In this document: positions 23,671-29,728 of the stretch, in pieces
Numbering within the stretch: position 1 is the first letter of the stretch
Layout of the letters: the number at the start of each line of letters is the position of its first letter
From: CAJGBR01 sp045637425
GTDB taxonomy: Bacteria; Bacteroidota; Bacteroidia; Bacteroidales; Rikenellaceae
DNA: 29,728 bases
Assembly: GCA_045637425.1 (NCBI GenBank)
Contig: JAZTZL010000046.1
Span: forward strand, 1 to 29,728
Reading direction: 5' to 3'
Notes under the pieces: model-generated
Seen by the model: the letters and a program-made list of their open reading frames with translations, nothing else
What the model was told of the DNA's origin: nothing
Databases searched by the model: none
Translations under genes and position numbers: made by a program

Positions 23671-25164
23671 TTAAATTGTTTCACTGTCAGGAACAGGAAT
23701 AGTCCAACGTTCTTCTGTCATCTTGATTTCAGCTTCCGGACCATACCAGATATCCAAACCTTGACGTTTGAACCAGTAGAATGTTTGTCCCATTGTCAAA
23801 CCTTCTTTAACCACTTCTTTACGCAAGTGTTTCATAGCTTCATCAGCAGTAACAGCCAACGGAAGTTCTGCACCCATAATACCACGAGTCGCACGGATTT
23901 CGTTGATGAGAGTCATTGCATTTTCGATATTACCATTGCGGATATCACATTCTGCGATGATGAAGTACAATTCTGGCTTGCTGATAATCGGGAATATAGG
24001 TTCGAAGTATTGAAGTTCGTAAGCATAACCGTTGTCGTTCATCTTACGAGCCCAAGTACCATAACGTTTGTAAGTATAGTATTCGCCACCTTTCCACAAT
24101 AGACCTTTGTAACGCAAGTCTGATTCGTCGCCTGCGAACAATGCATCCATTGTTTTGTCGTCCATCTTCAGATAGTTATTTGTATAGTCAGCACCTGAAT
24201 ATCCTTCGTATTGAACGTAGTGATCTTCGAGGTTTCTGTGAATACCCATAATCATTTCATCCGGACGGTTAGGTATGAATGAACTTTTTGAAGACAATGA
24301 ACTTGCAGAAGCCCAAGAGTATTTAATACCGTTGAATCCGTTAACCACAGCAACTGCATATTTACGTGCGTTTGTGTAGTCACCTTTCCACATATACATA
24401 CGAGCCAACAATGCATTAGCTGCCATAAAGTTCATATGGCTACCACGCCAATAGAAGAACAATCTCGGAGGTTTACCTGACATAGAGTTAGTTTTCCAAC
24501 GATAGTTCTTGTTAGTGTTCCATTGACGGCAAACAAGTGTATCAGCGTAACCCAATTTTTCGCAAGCGATCTTCATATCGTTGATTGCGCGATCCAAAAG
24601 TTTGCTGCTTGAGATGTGAGTTGGGTAAGGACAAGGATAAGTGTCAACATAAGGCATCAACACTTTGTTCTTGTTATCTGCTGTTGTGAATGCAGGTGTA
24701 AACAGACGCATCAAATCGAAGTGCATCAACGCACGAACACCGTACATTTCACCAACGATCATATCTTTGTGAACCTGACCTTCTGGGAAGAATGATGCAT
24801 CTTTGCCTTCTACTTCTGCCAAAACTTGATTAGCATTTGCAATCACATTGAAACCCTTTTCCCAAATTGTAGCTGGCATTGAGGTAAAGTTTTTCCAGTC
24901 GTGATTGATATCATATTTTGAACTTGAAGCACCATAGGTATAGTTTTGACCGATTGCTGATGCAAAACCCCAAGTCAAGTTTCTTGAATACAGATCCGGA
25001 CTTGCCAACAATCTGTACACTCCATTAACCGCCATTTCGACGCCATCGATATTCGAGAAGATTTCATTTGAGTCGACATCGAACTCTGACTTCACGTCCA
25101 GATAGCTATCGCAACTTGCAAGCAGTGCCAACGGCATTATTAATCCAAATATTTTCTTTTTCAT
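23671..25164 (-). CDS. susD: SusD/RagB-family nutrient-binding lipoprotein
   Basis: 497 residues. Lipoprotein signal MKKKIFGLIMPLALLASC with C18, then DSYLDVKSEFDVDSNEIFSN, the classic SusD opening. TPR-like helices follow: IDGVEMAVNGVYRLLASPDL, EMYGVRALMHFDLMRLFTPA, and FMAANALLARMYMWKGDYTN. The C-terminal half has the conserved PELYFIIAECDIRNGNIENA and LINEIRATRG, then LRKEVVKEGLTMGQTFYWFK. It acts as the lid that closes over the SusC barrel and hands substrate in. It is preceded by an AGGAGG Shine-Dalgarno 16 nt after susC. Substrate class cannot be read from sequence. Confidence 0.95.
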   Translation of the reverse strand: MKKKIFGLIMPLALLASCDSYLDVKSEFDVDSNEIFSNIDGVEMAVNGVYRLLASPDLYSRNLTWGFASAIGQNYTYGASSSKYDINHDWKNFTSMPATIWEKGFNVIANANQVLAEVEGKDASFFPEGQVHKDMIVGEMYGVRALMHFDLMRLFTPAFTTADNKNKVLMPYVDTYPCPYPTHISSSKLLDRAINDMKIACEKLGYADTLVCRQWNTNKNYRWKTNSMSGKPPRLFFYWRGSHMNFMAANALLARMYMWKGDYTNARKYAVAVVNGFNGIKYSWASASSLSSKSSFIPNRPDEMIMGIHRNLEDHYVQYEGYSGADYTNNYLKMDDKTMDALFAGDESDLRYKGLLWKGGEYYTYKRYGTWARKMNDNGYAYELQYFEPIFPIISKPELYFIIAECDIRNGNIENAMTLINEIRATRGIMGAELPLAVTADEAMKHLRKEVVKEGLTMGQTFYWFKRQGLDIWYGPEAEIKMTEERWTIPVPDSETI

Positions 25165-25170
25165 TTTATT

Positions 25171-25178
25171 CTCCTCCT
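25171..25178 (-). promoter_or_regulatory. Strong Shine-Dalgarno sequence before susD
   Basis: On the reverse strand AGGAGGAG lies 6 nt upstream of the susD ATG and directly after the susC stop codon. Most other genes in the window show only A/T-rich leaders, as is normal for Bacteroidota, so this site is unusual and could raise lid production relative to the barrel. Confidence 0.6.
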
Positions 25179-25180
25179 AA

Positions 25181-28100
25181 TTAGAATGCTGTATTAAGAA
25201 CCAATGAGAATGTTCTCGCGAACGGATAAGATGTACCCATTTCACGTTTTACAGTCGACCATTGTGCGATGTCTTGCATTGACAAACTGAGCTTCAACTG
25301 ACGAATGCCGATGTTACGCAACATTTCGCGGTCAAATTCATAAGTCAATTGCAATGAGTTAAATTTCACATAGTTGTTCTTTTGAACCATACGTGAAGTC
25401 GGTTTAGTCAACGATGTACGAGCATTGATTGATTTGAAACGAGCTACTTGTCCCGGTGTATACCAACGGTCTGACAAAACTCGACGGTCAACGTTGTTGT
25501 ACAGAAGGTCGATGTTTTCGATGTTGCTTACCAATGTGTTGTTGTAAGCGTCACCACCGAATTCATACAAAAATGTAGTGAACAATGACCAGTTTTTGTA
25601 ACGAGCACTTACGCGGAATGAACCAGATGCTGTAGGTTCAGTGTCACCAACGCGGTCTTGTTCTGCAGCGTCCCATACAGTTGTCAAAGAACCATCACGA
25701 CGGATGAATACTTCTTGACCGTCTGCAGGGTTGATACCCATTGAGCGCATTGCTGTGATACCTGTCAATGATTGACCTTCTTCATACTTCATATACGGTT
25801 TTGTATACTTAGCATTTTGGTTCAAGTAAGAGTGAATCAATGAGTAACCATCGTTATTGTAAGTATAGTTAGTTGCTTTCTTGTAGTATTCATCAACGCG
25901 GTCGTTGTAACGTGCCAAAGCGTTTGAAATCTTTGTCAATTCGCCCTTGTTGTGAGCCAAGTTGAAACCAAGGTCCAAGCTAAAGTCTTTAGTTCTTGCT
26001 ACGTTTACGCTAAGGTCAAATTCAAAACCTTTGTTTGTTACTTCACCAATGTTATCAGTGTATTTAGCAAAACCTGATGATGTCGGTAGAGCCATTTCTG
26101 TTACCAAGTCCTTAGTAACCTTGTAGTAGTAGTCGAACGAAATGTCCAATCGGTTTTGGAACATTGTCAAGTCCAAACCAGCATTCCAAGTTGTTGCAGA
26201 TTCCCAAGACAAATTCGGGTTACCCAAATATGTCAATGTTGCACCAACACCAGTCATATACCAATCGTTGTTATCAACGTTGTATATGTTTTCAGATGCA
26301 TAAGGTTGGAAACCTGTCTTACCTGTTGTACCAACGTTAGCTCTAATCTTCAAGATATCGAGGTTAGTGTAATCTGACAAGAAGTCCATTTTATGCAAGT
26401 TAACACCGGCACCAGCAGACCAAAAGATACCCCATTTCTTGTCTGAACCGAATTCAGATGAACCGTCCATACGAGCAGATGCATCCAACATATAAGTATC
26501 TTTGTATGTGTAGTTCATTGTCAAGAACGCACCTAACAAATGGCTCTTAGAGTCAGTGTAAGTACGGTCCGTTTGTTCGTTAGCCCAACCTTGTGAGTGA
26601 CGGTCACCATTCGGGAAACCTTTATAGGTCGAGGCTTCATATGTAGCAGCGTTACCGTTGATGTCAAGACCCGCAGATGACATCAATGAGTGTTCGTCAT
26701 TCCAAAATTTGTTGAATACACCGTAGAATTTAGCATTCCATCTGTCAGTTGTTCTACATGAGGTATTAAGCGAACCACGATTGAACAATTCACCTGTTGT
26801 CCCGATTGATGCCTTATCACCAAATGAAGCATCATTAGGATCCACGAATTTTTCACCTTCTTCAACTTTTCTTGAAATTGAGAATGTACCCTTAATGTAA
26901 ATTTGATCTGTGAAGAAGTAATTCAAAGACAAGTTATTTGCATATTCTACATATTGGCTACGGTCAAAGTTCTTAGTATTAACAACGTTCCAGATTGGGT
27001 TAGCAGTTTCACCTACTCCTTCAATCCAACCCCAAGTCTTTTTCAACTCACCTGTCTTTCTGTCATACATTTCAGAGTATGGTTTCAAAGTTGCGTAAGT
27101 TGAAAAGTCTCCGTAAGGAGAGTTTTCTGAATTAACTACGCCTATAGATACGTTATCTTTGATTTGCAACTTCTTAGTACGATAGTCGACTGTAACGCCA
27201 GCGCTCAAGTTATCACGTTTTGATTCCTTCATTACACCATTTTCGTTTGAGTAACGAGCGTCCAAACCAATACGAACATCATCAACACCACCCTCAACGT
27301 ACAAACTATGTGTTTGGTTGAACATAGTTTCCAATGGTTGTGACAACCAATATGTATCAACACCTTGAAGAACGTTGTTTTTCTTCATTGAATATAATTT
27401 CTGACGAGGATAAATGCTGGTGACAGATTCATCTTCATACCACAATTCATACAAACCGGCCCGACGTTCAATTTCCAAGATCTCTTCTGCGTTACACAAG
27501 TTGTAAGAAGAAAGGTCTGGCGCAGTTACTGTGAATGTAGCGTTGTAGGTTACAGCCAATTTACCAGCCCCCGGAGCTTCTGTTTCAATGGTGATAACAC
27601 CGTTTGATGCACGTGAACCGTACAATGCAGTTGCAGCCGCGTCTTTCAAAATTGTCAAATTTTTAACTCGGTTGATATCCAAGTCGTTGATTTTTGTAGC
27701 GTCTACTTCGAAACCGTCCAAAATGAACAACGGAAGATTTGGGTTGGTAGCCAAAGCATAAGAAGAAGATGATCCTGTTACTTTGTCCAATTCTTTAACG
27801 TTTTCAATACCAGAGCGACCACGCATATACATTTCCGGAACTTGGTTTGGGTCAGAACCCATTTCAACGTTCACTGGAATACGGATTGACGGGTCGAAAA
27901 CCTGAATTGCAGCAAACAAATTAGTCGGAGATACACGCATAATATCTTCTTTCTTAATAGTTGTTTGTGCACCAGTAAAAGAACTCTTTCTAGCCCCCGC
28001 AAAACCGTTAACAACAACTTCTTCTGCAGCCAATTCTTCTTCTTCGAGAACGATGTTCATAGCCGGGCGTGCTTGACCATCTTTCATCGGAGACAATTTG

Positions 28101-28438
28101 ATTTCTTGGCTCTTCATACCTACGTATGAAATAACAAGTGTTCCACCTGTAGAAGGTATATTCAAAGCGAATTTACCATTTCTGTCGGTAGACACACCAC
28201 GTGTAGTTCCCTGCAATGCAACAGATACACCCATCAAAGGCGCACCATTAACATCTTTCACCACACCTGTGATAGTTTCTTCTTGAGCTTGCATAGCCTC
28301 AGAAGAAGTTGGGCAAGTTGACAAACTTGTATTGTCAACAGCTCCTTCAAGTCCATAAACATAACCTGCACCTGATACCAACATCAGACTCAGACCTGCT
28401 GTTAACAGACTCTTTTTCAAAGGTAGTTTTTGTTTCAT
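25181..28438 (-). CDS. susC: SusC/RagA-family TonB-linked outer-membrane transporter
   Basis: 1,085 residues. The signal peptide is about residues 1-29 (LLTAGLSLMLVSGAGYVYG). A carboxypeptidase-regulatory-like domain (ITGVVKDVNGAPLMGVSVAL) spans about 55-132, a TonB-box-like AEEVVVNGF lies at 138-146, and a plug at about 150-285 has LPLFILDGFEVD and ILKDAAATALYGSRASNGVI. The rest is the beta barrel, ending in aromatic SLVLNTAF as outer-membrane barrels do. It imports nutrients, energised by TonB-ExbBD, together with SusD. It is the first of four tightly spaced genes. No ECF sigma/anti-sigma pair or hybrid two-component regulator is present beside it in this window. An IS element lies 268 nt upstream. 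I cannot tell whether the ligand is a glycan or a peptide. Confidence 0.96.
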   Translation of the reverse strand: MKQKLPLKKSLLTAGLSLMLVSGAGYVYGLEGAVDNTSLSTCPTSSEAMQAQEETITGVVKDVNGAPLMGVSVALQGTTRGVSTDRNGKFALNIPSTGGTLVISYVGMKSQEIKLSPMKDGQARPAMNIVLEEEELAAEEVVVNGFAGARKSSFTGAQTTIKKEDIMRVSPTNLFAAIQVFDPSIRIPVNVEMGSDPNQVPEMYMRGRSGIENVKELDKVTGSSSSYALATNPNLPLFILDGFEVDATKINDLDINRVKNLTILKDAAATALYGSRASNGVITIETEAPGAGKLAVTYNATFTVTAPDLSSYNLCNAEEILEIERRAGLYELWYEDESVTSIYPRQKLYSMKKNNVLQGVDTYWLSQPLETMFNQTHSLYVEGGVDDVRIGLDARYSNENGVMKESKRDNLSAGVTVDYRTKKLQIKDNVSIGVVNSENSPYGDFSTYATLKPYSEMYDRKTGELKKTWGWIEGVGETANPIWNVVNTKNFDRSQYVEYANNLSLNYFFTDQIYIKGTFSISRKVEEGEKFVDPNDASFGDKASIGTTGELFNRGSLNTSCRTTDRWNAKFYGVFNKFWNDEHSLMSSAGLDINGNAATYEASTYKGFPNGDRHSQGWANEQTDRTYTDSKSHLLGAFLTMNYTYKDTYMLDASARMDGSSEFGSDKKWGIFWSAGAGVNLHKMDFLSDYTNLDILKIRANVGTTGKTGFQPYASENIYNVDNNDWYMTGVGATLTYLGNPNLSWESATTWNAGLDLTMFQNRLDISFDYYYKVTKDLVTEMALPTSSGFAKYTDNIGEVTNKGFEFDLSVNVARTKDFSLDLGFNLAHNKGELTKISNALARYNDRVDEYYKKATNYTYNNDGYSLIHSYLNQNAKYTKPYMKYEEGQSLTGITAMRSMGINPADGQEVFIRRDGSLTTVWDAAEQDRVGDTEPTASGSFRVSARYKNWSLFTTFLYEFGGDAYNNTLVSNIENIDLLYNNVDRRVLSDRWYTPGQVARFKSINARTSLTKPTSRMVQKNNYVKFNSLQLTYEFDREMLRNIGIRQLKLSLSMQDIAQWSTVKREMGTSYPFARTFSLVLNTAF

Positions 28439-28706
28439 AAATAAAAAATTTAGTTATTGGGTGTTTGTTATTCACAAATCAAAAATCTAATACAATCTCT
28501 CCCTTCAATCTGAATTTACAAATACAATATAAATCAGATACCACTCTCACGAAGCAATCATATCCCCCTTAAATTCCCTACCAGCCATCAAAATTAGCAA
28601 CACTCTATACGCGTAAAACACACGAAATATTTTGCAAATATAATATTTTTTTTTATTCAAAAATATTTTATACTTTATTTTTCAAATATTTTAGCAAGAA
28701 TACTTA
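28439..28706. promoter_or_regulatory. Leader region upstream of susC, promoter not resolved
   Basis: A 268-bp A/T-rich stretch between the IS element and susC. On the reverse strand several near-matches to TAnnTTTG occur within 60 nt of the start (for example GATTTTTG and TTGATTTG near 28476-28484), but none has a good -33 partner. The promoter and control sites of the sus operon should be here unless the IS displaced them. Confidence 0.4.
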
Positions 28707-28720
28707 TTTTTCAGGAAAAA

Positions 28721-29647
28721 TCACACCAAACACCCCATCAGAGTCTCAAATCGGGACTCGATGGATAGGTCGAAGTTACTCCAGCTAAATTCGTTGAGAT
28801 AAAGTTGTGAATATCTCTTGGAGAACCAGTGGTAGATACCACGCCACATCCTTTTAAGATGGGAGAATGCTCCTTCGAGTCGGTTGGAGGAGTATCCGTC
28901 TTTGGATCGATATAGGTGATGTTGGTAGTCACAGACCGAGTGTCTGAGGTGGTCCAAGTCATCCATCCACCAATATAGTTTTGACTGGTCAGTTATCCAG
29001 TGGAAAATCTCATCGTATTGCTCGGTTATCTGCGATTTAATCGCTTCAATTGTGGGAGCACTATTATATATATGTAAGACAAGAGAACGGCTGTTATTAT
29101 CGCTTATTCCAAGTATGGGTAACTTGTCCTCCGAAGCAGCTCTCATCATCTGAGACTTGTAGTATTTTTTAAGGTCCTCACCCCTCAAGTTCCATACCGG
29201 ATTGGGTGGAGGACACTTCTTGATCTTGTCCTTGTATGACTTCTTCTTCCAATCAGCTCCTAAATAGACCTCGTCCATCTGTGCCTGGTCAGTCATAGTG
29301 AGATCGTGTTGGATGTTCACTCGGAGTATCATCAACATCCTCCAAGCAGTCGGCTGAGAGACCGAGATCATACGAGCGAGGTTGTAGCTGGAGATACCCT
29401 TCGACTGAGTACAGAACATATATATGGCAACCAACCACTTTACAAGAGGGAGTTTGGTAGAATGGAAAGCAGTGCCACTCGTATCACTGAATCGATGGTC
29501 GCAGTCAGCACATATGTGGAGTTGTCCCGGATTGGGATGGTAGATGTGGACCGAACCACATTCCGGACACGCTATGATCTCACCCCAGCGGAGTCTGTGG
29601 AAGATCTCTTGGGAGTGTTGAGTGATGTACAGTAAATCCAGCTTCAT
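28721..29647 (-). CDS. IS1595-family transposase (ISXO2-like)
   Basis: 308 residues, full length. An N-terminal zinc ribbon has C27, C30, C46, C49 (IACPECG, ICADCDHRFSD). A helix-turn-helix region follows (ISSYNLARMISVSQPTAWRM). The catalytic core is DDE(K)-like: D125 in QMDEVYLGADWKKK, D220 in FHWITDQSKLYWW, and N255/E258 with K264 in SNRLEGAFSHLKRMWRG, then GIYHWFSKRYSQLYLNEFSW, the family signature. It moves the element by cut-and-paste. It reads toward susC. A hairpin overlaps its leader. Confidence 0.92.
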   Translation of the reverse strand: MKLDLLYITQHSQEIFHRLRWGEIIACPECGSVHIYHPNPGQLHICADCDHRFSDTSGTAFHSTKLPLVKWLVAIYMFCTQSKGISSYNLARMISVSQPTAWRMLMILRVNIQHDLTMTDQAQMDEVYLGADWKKKSYKDKIKKCPPPNPVWNLRGEDLKKYYKSQMMRAASEDKLPILGISDNNSRSLVLHIYNSAPTIEAIKSQITEQYDEIFHWITDQSKLYWWMDDLDHLRHSVCDYQHHLYRSKDGYSSNRLEGAFSHLKRMWRGIYHWFSKRYSQLYLNEFSWSNFDLSIESRFETLMGCLV

Positions 29648-29650
29648 TTT

Positions 29651-29677
29651 TTAGAGTATTTAACTACTCTAAAGATA
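29651..29677 (-). promoter_or_regulatory. Transposase leader: inverted repeat and -7-like box
   Basis: A perfect 8-bp inverted repeat, TTAGAGTA (29651-29658) with TACTCTAA (29665-29672), lies 3 nt upstream of the transposase ATG. On the reverse strand a -7-like TATCTTTA (29670-29677, one mismatch) overlaps its outer arm. A transcript started at this promoter would lack the first arm, whereas a transcript from outside would fold the hairpin near the start codon. Confidence 0.5.
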
Positions 29678-29728
29678 GGGTAAATTTGTGGATATTCCAC
29701 AGAATTTTGAGTCGATTTTCCTGAAAAA

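Larger units (their letters stand above)
28707..29728 (-). mobile_element. IS1595-family insertion sequence
   Basis: 1,022 bp. The left end TTTTTCAGGAAAAA begins at 28707 and the right end, read inward, is TTTTTCAGGAAAATC from 29728. They share 13 identical terminal bases. One transposase gene fills the element. The window stops exactly at the right end, so the target duplication cannot be confirmed; its left copy would be AATACTTA (28699-28706) if the usual 8 bp applies. Nothing is broken, so it is potentially active. Confidence 0.88.

Noticed and set aside
28501..28706. A cis-regulatory RNA or riboswitch upstream of susC
   Set aside because: The region is A/T rich, but I found no convincing conserved stem set or known aptamer core.

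Overview
The window looks like a piece of a Bacteroidota (probably Bacteroidales) chromosome. The evidence is a four-gene SusC/SusD outer-membrane operon, lipoproteins with acidic residues after the lipobox cysteine, repeated promoters of the Bacteroidota type (TTTG, about 19-21 nt, TAnnTTTG), genes mostly lacking Shine-Dalgarno sequences, and a long eukaryote-like IleRS. I cannot fix the genus from sequence alone.

Layout. 1-4451: ileS (5' end outside the window), a DksA/TraR-type regulator and a ComF-type phosphoribosyltransferase, all forward. 4532-4703: tRNA-Asp with its own promoter and terminator. 4785-6176: a WYL-domain regulator, then a tandem 197-bp repeat in which each unit has a palindrome, a strong -7 box, a leader stem and a tiny hydrophobic ORF. 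This is the part of the window least explained by known families. 6248-8119: a two-gene glycosyltransferase unit (DUF5672-like, GT4-like). 8096-11485, reverse: two small phage-fibre-like genes (BppU-like, collagen-like), then fabD and uvrC. 11599-16313, forward: murA, then a DUF1573 protein, a GT4 glycosyltransferase and glnS. 16347-16746: RNase P RNA. 16751-19804: dnaN, an ExoX/DnaQ-like exonuclease and murG.

19805-21180 has no intact gene. It holds a badly decayed, 5'-truncated AAA ATPase/DUF234-type pseudogene on the reverse strand. The pseudogene is interrupted by a 123-bp insertion with a 9-bp direct repeat, and a solo copy of an IS terminal repeat lies beside it. 21135-28438, reverse: susC, susD, a DUF4843 lipoprotein and a PKD-like lipoprotein, closed by a strong terminator. 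28707-29728: a complete-looking IS1595-family element upstream of susC, ending exactly at the window edge.

Most genes are housekeeping: tRNA charging (ileS, glnS, tRNA-Asp), peptidoglycan precursors (murA, murG), fatty acid synthesis (fabD), replication and repair (dnaN, exonuclease, uvrC) and tRNA processing (rnpB). The accessory layer is the nutrient-uptake operon, the glycosyltransferases, the phage-like pair, the repeat/micropeptide locus and the mobile-element debris.
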